A stretch of 49,482 nt of DNA from an uncultured Bacteroidales bacterium (lineage in GTDB: Bacteria; Bacteroidota; Bacteroidia; Bacteroidales; P3): assembly GCA_947167075.1 (NCBI GenBank), contig CAMVGR010000015.1:1-49482 (forward strand), in the 5' to 3' direction. Positions 37,605 through 46,635 of the stretch are shown here, in pieces (position 1 is the stretch's first letter; each line of letters starts with the position of its first letter). The translations under genes were made by a program, and so were the position numbers. The notes under the pieces are model-generated. The model had not been told where the DNA came from, ran no database searches, and saw only the letters and a list, made by a program, of their open reading frames with translations.

Positions 37605-38957
37605 ATGAAACAGTATATCGAACAGAACAAAGACCGATTCCTAGAGGAATTGTTTTCCCTAATCCGCATTCCTTCCATCAGTTCAGAACAAGAACACAAA
37701 CCCGATATGGTGCGATGCGCCGAACGCTGGCGCGAACTGCTGCTCGAGGCTGGAGCCGACCGAGCCGAAGTGATGCCCACCGACGGCAATCCTGTGGTCT
37801 ATGGCGAAAAGACCATCGACCCCGCCAAACCCACCGTGCTCGTATATGGACACTACGACGTAATGCCCGTGGCACCGCTGGAGCTGTGGCGCACCTCGCC
37901 CTTCGAGCCAGTGGTGAAAGACGGCCACATCTGGGCTCGCGGTGCCGACGACGACAAAGGGCAGAGCTTTATGCATGCCAAAGCATTCGAATACATGGTC
38001 CGCACCGGCAACCTCCCCTGCAATGTGAAGTTCATGCTCGAAGGCGAGGAAGAGATTGGCAGCGGATCGCTCTACGGATTCTGCGAGAAAAACAAAGAAC
38101 TGCTCAAAGCCGATGTCATATTGGTGAGCGACACCTCGATGATAGCCCCCGACGTGCCATCCATCACTAGCGGCTTGCGTGGCCTCTGCTACTGGGAAGT
38201 GGAAGTGACCGGTGCCAACCACGACCTGCACAGCGGACTCTTCGGTGGTGCAGTCGCCAACCCCATCAACGTGCTTTGCAAGATGATAGCAGACCTGCAC
38301 GATGCCGATGGGCACATCACCATACCTGGCTTCTACGACGATGTGCTGGTGCTGTCGGACGAAGAGCGGGCACTCATGGCCCAGGCTCCCTTCGACGAAG
38401 AGGCATACAAACGCGACCTCGGTGTGCGTGCACTCAAGGGAGAGAAAGGCTTCACCACCAAAGAGCGCACTGGCATCCGGCCCTGTCTGGACGTGTGCGG
38501 CATTTGGGGTGGATACACTGGCGAAGGCACCAAGACCGTCTTGCCCAGCAAAGCCTATGCCAAAATCAGCACCCGCTTGGTGGCCAACCAGGACTTCGAG
38601 AAGATCAGCAAGCTCTTCAAAGACTACTTCGAAAGCGTGGCCCCCGACTACGTCACCGTGAAGGTCACCCCATGCCACGGCGGAGCTGCCTATGCCACCC
38701 CGCTCGAAATGAAGGCCTACAAAGCAGCAGAGAGGGCCATGACCGACACATTTGGCCGTCGACCCGTGCCCACACGCAGCGGCGGCAGCATACCCATCGT
38801 GGCCGGATTCGAGAAAATACTGGGCCTGAAGAGCATCCTCATGGGATTTGGTCTTGCCAGCGACGACATACACGCCCCCAACGAGAACTACCCATTGCAG
38901 CAGTTCTTTAAAGGCATCGAGACCATTCCGCTCTTCTACAAATACTTCTGCGAATAG
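37605..38957 (+). CDS. M20 family dipeptidase
   Basis: The 450-residue zinc metallopeptidase has the family motifs LVYGHYDVMPV (zinc His and catalytic Asp), GADDDKGQ (bridging Asp), EGEEEIGS (general-base and metal Glu), VSDTSM and a C-terminal zinc His region (GLASDDIHAPNE). The dimerisation domain lies in the middle (about 185-300). It likely splits dipeptides in the cytosol. The stop overlaps by one base the GTG start of a Na+/amino-acid symporter, so peptide breakdown and amino-acid transport are coupled. Confidence 0.95.
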   Translation: MKQYIEQNKDRFLEELFSLIRIPSISSEQEHKPDMVRCAERWRELLLEAGADRAEVMPTDGNPVVYGEKTIDPAKPTVLVYGHYDVMPVAPLELWRTSPFEPVVKDGHIWARGADDDKGQSFMHAKAFEYMVRTGNLPCNVKFMLEGEEEIGSGSLYGFCEKNKELLKADVILVSDTSMIAPDVPSITSGLRGLCYWEVEVTGANHDLHSGLFGGAVANPINVLCKMIADLHDADGHITIPGFYDDVLVLSDEERALMAQAPFDEEAYKRDLGVRALKGEKGFTTKERTGIRPCLDVCGIWGGYTGEGTKTVLPSKAYAKISTRLVANQDFEKISKLFKDYFESVAPDYVTVKVTPCHGGAAYATPLEMKAYKAAERAMTDTFGRRPVPTRSGGSIPIVAGFEKILGLKSILMGFGLASDDIHAPNENYPLQQFFKGIETIPLFYKYFCE

Positions 38958-40543
38958 TGTTCGAAGCGATTGGCATCTGGCTCACTAAAGCGATCCTGAC
39001 CGTATACAGTTGGGTGTGGAGTCCTGCTATGATAGCACTGTGCCTGTTGGCAGGGCTCTACTTCTCGTTTCGCACCCGTTTCGTGCAGGTGCGACGCATC
39101 GGCGAAATGGTCAAACTGCTCTTCAAGCCCGGTGGCAATCGCGAAAGGAAGACCGGAGTGTCCTCTTTCCAGGCGTTTGCTATGGCACTGTCTGGACGTG
39201 TCGGCACTGGCAATATAGTGGGAGTGGCCACCGCCATCGGTTTTGGTGGGCCCGGAGCCATCGTGTGGATGTGGCTGATCGCCTTTTTCGGTGCCGGTAG
39301 CGCCTTTGTTGAAGCTACTTTGGCACAGATATTCAAAGAGAACCACAACGGACAGTTCAGAGGCGGGCCAGCCTACTATATCGAAAATGGACTCCACAGC
39401 CGCTTCTTTGCAACCCTCTTCGCAGTGATTTCGGCAGTAGCATGTGGCATACTGCTCCCCCCTGTCCAGTGCAATGGCATCGCACTGGGCTGTGCCCGTT
39501 CGTTCGGTGTACCCGCCTGGACTATAGGGCTGCTGGTGGCATTGCTGATAGCCATAGTGATTATCGGTGGTGTTAAACGCATTGCCAACGTCGCCCAAGT
39601 GATAGCACCCATCATGGCATTGATATACATAGTGCTAGCACTGATAGTATTGGCCATACACTGGCAAATAGTACCCGACGTGTTTATACAGATGCTGCGT
39701 GGAGCCGTGGGGGTGAACGAGGTGGGTGGAGCCATATTAGGTAGCACCATTGCGTGGGGAGTGAAGCGGGGCATCTACAGCAACGAAGCCGGCCAGGGCT
39801 CGGGAGCTATGGTGGCTGGTGCAGCAGAGGTCAGCCATCCTGTCAAGCAAGGGCTAGTACAGTCATTCTCTGTCTATATCGACACCCTTTTGGTATGCAC
39901 AGCCACAGCCGTCATGATTCTGGCTTGTAGAACGTACAACATCATCGATACAGTCCAGCACACCCCATCGGGGGCGGTAGTCACCTATCTGTTGCAGAAC
40001 CCTGCTGCGCCTTTGGGCGAGCCCGGGGTGTTCTACACTTCCAATGCACTGGGTAGCGTAATCGGCTCACATCTGGGCGATATAGTGGTCTCTGTCGCGC
40101 TTTTCTTTTTCGCATTCACCACCATCATGACCTACTACTACTATGCCGAGACCAACCTGGTATATATCTTCAACCGGTGGCGTCGCCATCAATACAAGAA
40201 ACACCCGGAACAACTGGATCAACTGGAAAGAGACGACTTGTATTTTGGCGACGACCGAGGTGAGAAAATAGTGGTCTGGATATTGCGAATATGCACCATC
40301 TCTGCAGTATTCATAGGGTCGCTGATAGGCAGTGGGCTGGTGTGGACGCTGGGCGATATAGGGGTTGGCACGATGGCATGGATTAACGTCATCTCCATTC
40401 TCTTGCTGTCGTCTATTGCAATACGCACACTGAAAGACTACGAACGGCAGAAGAAAGAGGGAAAAGAGCCACACTTCGACCCGCTGAAACTGAATATCAA
40501 GAATGCCACCTATTGGGAAGAACAGCACAACAATAAAGAATAA
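38957..40543 (+). CDS. AGCS-family sodium:alanine/glycine symporter
   Basis: The 528-residue protein has about ten or eleven membrane helices and the AGCS signatures: SSFQAFAMALSGRVGTGNIVGVATAI near residue 65, GGPAYYIENGL and GIYSNEAGQGSGAM. It imports alanine or glycine with Na+. It starts at GTG 38957 on the M20 stop codon. The cytosolic tail (from YIFNRWRRHQYKKHPEQL) is charged. It could draw on the Na+ gradient made by the decarboxylase encoded earlier in the window. Confidence 0.94.
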   Translation: MFEAIGIWLTKAILTVYSWVWSPAMIALCLLAGLYFSFRTRFVQVRRIGEMVKLLFKPGGNRERKTGVSSFQAFAMALSGRVGTGNIVGVATAIGFGGPGAIVWMWLIAFFGAGSAFVEATLAQIFKENHNGQFRGGPAYYIENGLHSRFFATLFAVISAVACGILLPPVQCNGIALGCARSFGVPAWTIGLLVALLIAIVIIGGVKRIANVAQVIAPIMALIYIVLALIVLAIHWQIVPDVFIQMLRGAVGVNEVGGAILGSTIAWGVKRGIYSNEAGQGSGAMVAGAAEVSHPVKQGLVQSFSVYIDTLLVCTATAVMILACRTYNIIDTVQHTPSGAVVTYLLQNPAAPLGEPGVFYTSNALGSVIGSHLGDIVVSVALFFFAFTTIMTYYYYAETNLVYIFNRWRRHQYKKHPEQLDQLERDDLYFGDDRGEKIVVWILRICTISAVFIGSLIGSGLVWTLGDIGVGTMAWINVISILLLSSIAIRTLKDYERQKKEGKEPHFDPLKLNIKNATYWEEQHNNKE

Positions 40544-40586
40544 TTAACAGATCGTATTAACGTCACATCAATAGAAAAACATCATT

Positions 40587-42842
40587 ATGTACGAGATTAT
40601 CAGTAAACGACTGCTCAACAATCACGAGATTTACCGGATGGAGGTTCATGCACCCTGGATTTCGCTCAGTGGAAAACCCGGCCAATTCGTCATCGTTATC
40701 CCCCACGAACAGGGAGAACGCATACCGCTCACCATCAGCGACATCGTATACCAACGGCAATCGATCGTGATTGTCTTCCAGGTAGTGGGAGAAACCACCA
40801 GGCAGCTAGCCGCCATGAACGAGGGCGACGACCTATACACCATCGTAGGGCCGCTGGGCAGACCAAGCGAACTGATAGAAAAACACGAGCACGGAGAACT
40901 GAAACGACTTCTCTTTGTGGCTGGCGGTGTGGGTATCGCACCCGTGTTTCCACAAGTGAAGTGGGCTTTCCGTCAGGGCATACCCACCGACGTAATCATT
41001 GGTGCCCGCTCGCACGACCTGCTCTTCTACGAGAACGAATTGCGTGCCGTGTGCCGTAATCTCTACATTATGACCGACGACGGATCGTATGGCGAGCAGG
41101 GGCTTGTCACTGCCAAAGTGGATCAACTGTGCCAGAGCGGTGCTGAATATAGCCACTGCGTAGCCATCGGCCCCTTGCCTATGATGAAGTTCGTCTCCCT
41201 CACCACCAAGAAATACAACCTGTCGACCATCGTGAGCCTCAACTGCATGATGGTGGACGGAACAGGTATGTGCGGTGCTTGCCGTGTGAGAGTGGGCGAC
41301 GAGGTGAAATTCTGCTGCGTCGATGGGCCGGAGTTCGACGGCCATCTGGTCGACTTCGACGAGGCCGCACGCAAGCTGAAGACCCCCGATGCCCACCGCT
41401 ACCGCATCGCCACCGCCGAGAGTGGCCATAAATGCAACCTGATGCCTGCCGTGGAGACTGCCATTGCCGAGGCTAAAAAAAGACAGAAACCTCGCGAGCA
41501 AGACCCCCTGGAACGTGCACACAACTTCGAAGAAGTCTCTTTCGGATTCACAGAGCACCAAGCCATTGTCGAATCGAATCGCTGCCTGCAGTGCAAAAAG
41601 CCCCGCTGTGTAGAGGCATGCCCTGTAGGAATCAACATACCACTATTCATCCAGAACATCAAGGAAGAGAACTTCAACCAAGCCTACATCACCATTACCC
41701 ACGACTCCGCCCTGCCAGCAGTGTGCGGAAGGGTATGTCCACAGGAGACACAATGCGAGGGGGCATGCGTGATGGGCATCAAGAACGAACCCATCGCCAT
41801 CGGTGCCTTGGAGCGTTTTGTGGCCGACAATCATCGGGCTCAATCGAAACCCCAAAGCCAGAACTATCCCGCCGGTCGTAAGGTGGCCGTGGTTGGCAGC
41901 GGTCCCAGCGGACTCACCTGCGCCGGCGATTTGGCCAAGCATGGCTACCAAGTCACTGTGTTCGAAGCACTACACCATGCCGGTGGTGTACTCGTATATG
42001 GCATACCCGAGTTCCGTCTGCCCAAACAGAAAGTGGTGGAACCCGAAATAGAAAGCCTTCGCCACCTCGGAGTGGAGATCCGAACCAATGTCATTATCGG
42101 AAAAAGCATTACCATCGACCAGCTCTTTTCAGAGATGGAATACGATGCCGTGTATATCGCATCCGGAGCCGGACTGCCCAAATTCATGGGGGTGCCGGGC
42201 GAGACACTGATTGGGGTGATTAGTGCCAACGAACTTCTGACCCGCACCAACCTTATGCACGGATACGACGAGCAATACGACACCCCCATCTACCTCGGCA
42301 AGAAGGTGATAGTGGTGGGAGGAGGCAACGTAGCCATGGATGCAGCACGTACAGCCCTGCGGCTTGGCAGCGAGGTGACGGTGGTCTACCGTCGTGGCCA
42401 ACAGGACATGCCGGCACGCCGCGAAGAGGTGCATCACGCCATGGAAGAGGGTGTTCAATTCATGTTCCAGACAGCCCCCATCGAAGTGGTGGGCAACGAG
42501 GATGGCACCGTGAGGGCACTGCGTTGCGTAAAGATGGAGATGGGCGAACCCGATGCCAAAGGGCGTCGTAGCTTCAAGGCCATCGATGGCAGCGAGTACG
42601 ATGTCGAAGCCGACACTGTCGTCGCCGCACTCGGCACCAGCCCCAACCCCCTCATCCGAACCACCACTCCGGGTCTGGAATGCGAACCCTGGGGTGGTAT
42701 CAAAGCAGACGAGAACGGGCAGACGAGCCGCAAGCTGATTTTTGCCGGTGGCGATGCCGTGAGCGGTGCTGCCACGGTCATCCTTGCCATGGGAGCCGGT
42801 CGCAAAGCCGCCGCCGCCATCATCGAGGCGCTAGAACAATAG
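40587..42842 (+). CDS. NfnA-NfnB-like fusion: ferredoxin-NADP reductase + GltD-type flavoprotein
   Basis: The 751-residue protein is two proteins in one. Residues 1-280 match the PyrK/NfnA type: FAD/NAD-binding reductase and a [2Fe-2S] site in CMMVDGTGMCGACRVRVG...CC. Residues 310-751 match the glutamate-synthase small subunit/NfnB type: two 4Fe-4S motifs (CLQCKKPRCVEACPVG and CGRVCPQETQCEGACVMG), FAD-binding VAVVGSGPSGLTCAG and an NADPH-binding GGGNVAMDAARTA. NfnAB bifurcates electrons between NADH, NADPH and ferredoxin; the fused form is known in Bacteroidota and often labelled glutamate synthase. It is 43 bases after the symporter. Its last 94 bases recur at 44285-44378. Confidence 0.92.
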   Translation: MYEIISKRLLNNHEIYRMEVHAPWISLSGKPGQFVIVIPHEQGERIPLTISDIVYQRQSIVIVFQVVGETTRQLAAMNEGDDLYTIVGPLGRPSELIEKHEHGELKRLLFVAGGVGIAPVFPQVKWAFRQGIPTDVIIGARSHDLLFYENELRAVCRNLYIMTDDGSYGEQGLVTAKVDQLCQSGAEYSHCVAIGPLPMMKFVSLTTKKYNLSTIVSLNCMMVDGTGMCGACRVRVGDEVKFCCVDGPEFDGHLVDFDEAARKLKTPDAHRYRIATAESGHKCNLMPAVETAIAEAKKRQKPREQDPLERAHNFEEVSFGFTEHQAIVESNRCLQCKKPRCVEACPVGINIPLFIQNIKEENFNQAYITITHDSALPAVCGRVCPQETQCEGACVMGIKNEPIAIGALERFVADNHRAQSKPQSQNYPAGRKVAVVGSGPSGLTCAGDLAKHGYQVTVFEALHHAGGVLVYGIPEFRLPKQKVVEPEIESLRHLGVEIRTNVIIGKSITIDQLFSEMEYDAVYIASGAGLPKFMGVPGETLIGVISANELLTRTNLMHGYDEQYDTPIYLGKKVIVVGGGNVAMDAARTALRLGSEVTVVYRRGQQDMPARREEVHHAMEEGVQFMFQTAPIEVVGNEDGTVRALRCVKMEMGEPDAKGRRSFKAIDGSEYDVEADTVVAALGTSPNPLIRTTTPGLECEPWGGIKADENGQTSRKLIFAGGDAVSGAATVILAMGAGRKAAAAIIEALEQ
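42747..42840 (+). repeat. 94-bp repeat, copy 1 (3' end of the Nfn-like gene)
   Basis: The native copy within the flavoprotein gene. It matches 44285-44378 with five mismatches, all synonymous in this frame apart from a change of stop codon. Confidence 0.9.
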
Positions 42843-42856
42843 CCACTTATAGTCAC

Positions 42857-42895
42857 TGCCCTTGGCATCCGACAAGATGCCAATCGGCAAGGGCA
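42857..42895. repeat. nested inverted repeat between convergent genes
   Basis: Outer arms TGCCCTTG/CAAGGGCA enclose inner arms GGCATC/GATGCC. There is no T tract, but its place between the convergent Nfn-like and DUF6266 genes suggests a transcription-end or mRNA-stability structure. Confidence 0.45.
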
Positions 42896-42903
42896 AGCTC
42901 GCT

Positions 42904-43731
42904 TCAAAAAAGCTGCAGCTCCAGCTGACCCGTATCCGACGGGTTGGCTTTCTCCGACGTTCGCTCGGGAGGTCGTTTGCGATTCGATTCCACATGCTCC
43001 GAATCGCTGCCTTCTTCTGCTATCGGCACCTCAACAGTTTGGTCTATAGGCACTTCAGCGTAGCCTTGCTCCTCGTTGGAGCCGGACTCGCTCTCCGCTA
43101 TCACCAGGCAGCCACCGTAGGCCGTCTCCGAGCAGCGACCCTGCTGGTCGCTGACGTAGAGGTAGATATGCACCTCGGTGCCTTCAAACTGGTCCGGCAG
43201 CAACACACTGACTTTCTTTTGACGGCGATAGACCGGTGCCGCCAAGTATCCCTGCCCTAGCGAGGGCGAGTAGACGTAGAGGTGCACTGCATCGTAGGCA
43301 TCGCACTGCTGGTGCAGCGGATTGCGCTCGAAGTCCACCTCCAGCCGTGTGCCACCCGTGGCCACCACCTGGCTGGCCTGCACCGGTGCCACCGGCCCCA
43401 TGCTGAGCACAAGGCTCTGGTAGTCCACCTCCAGCTGTCCACCCACAGTGCTGAAAGCGTGCTGGTTGAGACTGACGAAGAGGTTGTATGCCGTCATGCC
43501 TGCAGCGCGGGCCGGCTCGGTCATCGACTGCAGCAGCACCCACCTCATTCGTGCCGCCAAACGCACCTGCTCGCGGAAGGCCGCCCGATGCTCCTGCTGC
43601 GCCTCGGTGCGTGGATTGCTTACCTGTGCAGGCCGGCTGCGCAAGCACCATTTTCCATTCCACATATACCCGATAGCCGACCCCAGCTTGCCGCTGAAGC
43701 CACCCATATATCCATTCTCAAACTTTGCCAT
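42904..43731 (-). CDS. DUF6266 family protein
   Basis: The 275-residue protein opens with GGFSGKLGSAIGYMWNGKWCLRSRP, the DUF6266 signature common in Bacteroidota. The middle is beta-rich; the C-terminal 60 residues are acidic and low in complexity. Family function is unknown; members often occur in multiple copies in one genome. It has no signal peptide. It lies between the two copies of the 94-bp flavoprotein-gene tail. The 43,732-44,015 spacer upstream shows no gene. Confidence 0.85.
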   Translation of the reverse strand: MAKFENGYMGGFSGKLGSAIGYMWNGKWCLRSRPAQVSNPRTEAQQEHRAAFREQVRLAARMRWVLLQSMTEPARAAGMTAYNLFVSLNQHAFSTVGGQLEVDYQSLVLSMGPVAPVQASQVVATGGTRLEVDFERNPLHQQCDAYDAVHLYVYSPSLGQGYLAAPVYRRQKKVSVLLPDQFEGTEVHIYLYVSDQQGRCSETAYGGCLVIAESESGSNEEQGYAEVPIDQTVEVPIAEEGSDSEHVESNRKRPPERTSEKANPSDTGQLELQLF

Positions 43732-44015
43732 AGTGAACTGTCATTTTTTTACCATAACGTACTTTTCGCCTACTTATTGCTTACTCGACTAAAAGATGAT
43801 AAATAGATGATAAAGGGAAGAGTATGAGATGAGTAAGAGATGGTCTGTCTTTTTGGCTATCTTACAATGGGTTGCGTAGGCACTCGGCAGGGCTTTTTTC
43901 GCCCATGTCTACGCTAAAACAATCGAAAATCACAATCGAAATCCTACGGAGACGAGGAGCGACAAAAAATAGGACGACATGACAATAAAGAAATAGAAAG
44001 CACGTTATTCCGACT

Positions 44016-44300
44016 ATGAAATTCACTCTCGACACCGCACCGCAATATGAGCGGCATTATGAGGAAGGCTCCTTTTGGAAAAAGCTGAGGCATGTGGCCG
44101 CACTTTTGGGGTCCAGGTTGCTCTACCCTGCCCTGCAGCTCTACTTCGTCCTGAAGTCGAAAGAGGTACCGGTGAAGGTAAAGACACTCATCGTCGGTGC
44201 CCTTGGCTACCTTATCCTGCCCGCCGACCTGGTGCCCGACTTCATCCCCGCACTGGGATTCACCGACGACCTCACAGCCCTTATGGTGGCGATGCCGTGA
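44016..44300 (+). pseudogene. truncated DUF1232 (YkvA-like) gene, mosaic 3' end
   Basis: The 94-residue frame matches the intact 124-residue DUF1232 protein at 46249 for its whole length to LTALMVA, then stops after two foreign residues. Up to about base 44165 the two genes are clearly diverged; 44166-44290 is identical to 46399-46523 as far as I can read; after GGTGGC the sequence switches to a copy of the end of the Nfn-like gene, read in another frame. The membrane-associated DUF1232 core (LIVGALGYLILPADLVPDFIPALGF) is retained, so a product could still be made. It lacks the last 30 residues of its paralog. Confidence 0.8.
44166..44290 (+). repeat. 125-bp identical tract shared with 46399-46523
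   Basis: A stretch shared without visible mismatch between two otherwise diverged DUF1232 genes, running from GTACCGG to GGTGGC. It has the form of a recent gene-conversion tract. Its right end is the junction with the flavoprotein-gene tail. Confidence 0.85.
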
Positions 44301-44378
44301 GCGGTGCTGCCACGGTCATCCTCGCCATGGGAGCCGGTCGCAAAGCCGCCGCCGCCATCATCGAGGCCTTGGAACAGT
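44285..44378 (+). repeat. 94-bp repeat, copy 2 (displaced Nfn-gene tail)
   Basis: A copy of 42747-42840, fused to the truncated DUF1232 gene at GGTGGC, six bases common to both parents. Differences from copy 1 are CTT/CTC, GCG/GCC, CTA/TTG, CAA/CAG and TAG/TGA, silent in the flavoprotein frame. Confidence 0.9.
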
Positions 44379-44397
44379 GATAGCCATCAAAGACTAT

Positions 44398-44859
44398 CTA
44401 TTTCAATCCCCCGATATTGGCAGGGAACGATTCCCTCATTTCGCCGCTAAAATTCCATAGACGCGGATTATCTGGCGTGGTGATTAATGTATTACCCAAC
44501 TGGTGCTTGGGAGAGGTCACACTTACAGGCATCAGGTCTACATGTCGCACAGTATCTACAGAAATGCTTAATTCCGCGTTCTCTGCAAGTACGAGGTTGG
44601 CCATGTATAGTGAGAACTCACGTTCCACAGTGAGGTTATAGCTGCCCGTCGGTACTCCTTTGATAAAAAAGAAGCCCTCGGCATCGCTCATGGAAGTAAA
44701 CAATGTATCCTCACCTTGAATGAGGTGTATGGTGCAAGCCGGCATGGGTGTACCCATGTGTAAATTGGTCACTGAACCAAATACCATCACGCTGTCGACT
44801 TGTGCCGCCATCGTCACAGTGGCCACCACAGCCATCGAAAACAACAATATGCGCTTCAT
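44398..44859 (-). CDS. exported carboxypeptidase-regulatory-like domain protein
   Basis: The 153-residue protein has a signal peptide (KRILLFSMAVVATVTMAAQ) and one beta-sandwich domain of the CarboxypepD_reg type (VMVFGSVTNLHMGTPMPACTIHL...SDAEGFFFIKGVPTGSYNLTVE). About 45 residues follow without a known fold. It is exported and probably binds or supports an envelope partner. It overlaps the 435-residue gene upstream by one base, so the two are a unit. Confidence 0.75.
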   Translation of the reverse strand: MKRILLFSMAVVATVTMAAQVDSVMVFGSVTNLHMGTPMPACTIHLIQGEDTLFTSMSDAEGFFFIKGVPTGSYNLTVEREFSLYMANLVLAENAELSISVDTVRHVDLMPVSVTSPKHQLGNTLITTPDNPRLWNFSGEMRESFPANIGGLK

Positions 44860-46166
44860 TATTTTGATATATTAAGTTTCTCGTATAGAAGTCGCGCAGG
44901 TAGTGCATCGAGCAGTATGCTATTGTATTGTCCCCAGAAGTCGGTGCTATAATCGCTTCCACCGAAAGCAGTGCTCAGGAGTTGAGTACGCGCTTGTACG
45001 CTTTCACCTGTCACGGCAGGCGGAGTCAAGGTGTAATCGGTCAATACCCAGTCAATGCTTTGCAGCCAGCGCTGCTGTTTGCCCGCGTGATGCCCCATAT
45101 TGGCATCAAGGCGCACGCTCTTGAAATTGTAGTAACGGGTGAGGGTGTACTTCCCATCACGCTGGTCATACAGCCATGCGGATGTGTCTATCTCTACCTC
45201 CAGCTTGTCGTAGCACGAGTTGATCCACGATTCAAGCATAGTCAGATTACGTACATGTCGCTCCGATGAGGTGATGCTCACGATAGCCATATCGCTCTTG
45301 CGAATGGTGAACACGTAGCGAACCTTGGCACCAGGCGTACGACAGGGCCCTTCGGAAGAAACCTGGTAGTAGCCTACGCCGTCGTCGGTGAATTCCTGTA
45401 TGGGGTCGAAAAAGTGCATCCCTAAGATGCGCTTTGCCAGCATGTAACTGGCTTGAGGGGTGGATAAAGGGTCGAAGAAGTACTGATTGTCAGCATACAT
45501 CATCATCTCATCCACTCCGTCGGGGTTTTCCAAAATGTCTGTTAGCAGTTCAATATCGTATATTAGAAGCCTGTGCCGAAGCATCGTCTTATAGTTCGAA
45601 TTCATCTCGCGTTTCTCGTGGTCGAACCTATATATCTTCTTATCGGCATAGCGATTGTATCCTGCCCTCTCTACAGACATTACGGCCTCGTCGAAGACAT
45701 AAAGCTGGTTGTCCACAGCCCGCCAATCACGATAAAAGAAGGTACTCCAGGCAGTCTGCTGTCTATAGTTTTCACCTATGCGGTCAATAGCTTCTTGCAG
45801 CAGATAGCGCCCCGAACGATAGCCGCGCACCTGAACCTCGTTCAACTCCAAATTACAGACCTTCAAGCTGATATTGCCGCGCTTGGCAAGCAATGCTACC
45901 GTGTACTTGGCTTGGAAATAGCCCACCGACCGCACCACAACAGTGTCAGACTCATGTCCCACCGGCACCTTCAATTCGTAATGCCCCTCATCATTGCACG
46001 ACACCCCTATCGAAGTGCCCTGCAACTGTAACGTGGCATAGGGTACGCCATGCCCGGAGGATGTCACGCGACCATGCAGCACCAAAGAGGAGTGCTGTCC
46101 ATAGACCGGAAGATAGACAACCACGATGAGGATTGCTGTCAATATAAGTCGCCTTAAAACAGACAT
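44859..46166 (-). CDS. exported protein with carboxypeptidase-regulatory-like domain
   Basis: The 435-residue product starts with a signal peptide (RRLILTAILIVVVYLPVYGQ), then a CarboxypepD_reg-like domain (VLHGRVTSSGHGVPYATLQLQGTSIG...DEGHYELKV, about 28-110) ending in a typical LNEVQVRGYRS linker, then about 310 residues resembling the large periplasmic/outer membrane proteins of this type in Bacteroidota. I chose ATG 46166 because the promoter box at 46188-46196 lies inside the longer frame. Function is unknown. It forms a two-gene unit with the smaller exported protein. Confidence 0.8.
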   Translation of the reverse strand: MSVLRRLILTAILIVVVYLPVYGQHSSLVLHGRVTSSGHGVPYATLQLQGTSIGVSCNDEGHYELKVPVGHESDTVVVRSVGYFQAKYTVALLAKRGNISLKVCNLELNEVQVRGYRSGRYLLQEAIDRIGENYRQQTAWSTFFYRDWRAVDNQLYVFDEAVMSVERAGYNRYADKKIYRFDHEKREMNSNYKTMLRHRLLIYDIELLTDILENPDGVDEMMMYADNQYFFDPLSTPQASYMLAKRILGMHFFDPIQEFTDDGVGYYQVSSEGPCRTPGAKVRYVFTIRKSDMAIVSITSSERHVRNLTMLESWINSCYDKLEVEIDTSAWLYDQRDGKYTLTRYYNFKSVRLDANMGHHAGKQQRWLQSIDWVLTDYTLTPPAVTGESVQARTQLLSTAFGGSDYSTDFWGQYNSILLDALPARLLYEKLNISK

Positions 46167-46187
46167 CGCATTTGTAATGTTTACCGT

Positions 46188-46196
46188 GCAAAAATA
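46188..46196 (-). promoter_or_regulatory. -7 box for the exported-protein pair
   Basis: TATTTTTGC on the minus strand, 22 bases before the chosen start. Confidence 0.75.
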
Positions 46197-46248
46197 CAAA
46201 AAAAAATGGAAATGACAATATTTATATCTATATTACGTTATTTTAACA

Positions 46249-46623
46249 ATGAAATTCACCCCCGATACCGCGCCGCAATATGAACGGCACTACAACGAAG
46301 ACTCCTTCTGGAAAAAACTGAAGCACATAGCAACGCTAATAGGTTCCAAAGTGCTCTACCCTGCCCTGCAGCTATATTATGTATTGCAGTCAAAAGATGT
46401 ACCGGTGAAGGTAAAGACACTCATCGTCGGTGCCCTTGGCTACCTTATCCTGCCCGCCGACCTGGTGCCCGACTTCATCCCCGCACTGGGATTCACCGAC
46501 GACCTCACAGCCCTTATGGTGGCCCTGCGTACGGTGAACAAATACATCACCCCAGACATCAACGCCCGCGCCAAAGAGCAGGCCGACAGGCTGCTAAACG
46601 AAGACAACAACGCAAATACCTGA
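46249..46623 (+). CDS. DUF1232 (YkvA-like) protein
   Basis: The 124-residue protein has the DUF1232 core TLIVGALGYLILPADLVPDFIPALGFTDDLTALMVA with flanking hydrophobic helix YPALQLYYVLQ, suggesting a membrane-associated protein. The C-terminus is charged. Family function is not established. It is the intact paralog of the truncated gene at 44016 and the first of three closely spaced plus-strand genes (12 bases before the phosphatase). Confidence 0.88.
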   Translation: MKFTPDTAPQYERHYNEDSFWKKLKHIATLIGSKVLYPALQLYYVLQSKDVPVKVKTLIVGALGYLILPADLVPDFIPALGFTDDLTALMVALRTVNKYITPDINARAKEQADRLLNEDNNANT

Positions 46624-46635
46624 AGATTATCACCT

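Noticed and set aside
37683..38873. Long antisense frame of 396 codons opposite the M20 dipeptidase gene
   Set aside because: High-GC codon bias makes the opposite strand open; the plus-strand protein has all M20 motifs.
44075..44380. Frame of 101 codons ending in the flavoprotein C-terminus (ILAMGAGRKAAAAIIEALEQ)
   Set aside because: Its first part is an out-of-frame reading of the DUF1232 gene; only the last 31 codons are meaningful, as a displaced gene tail.
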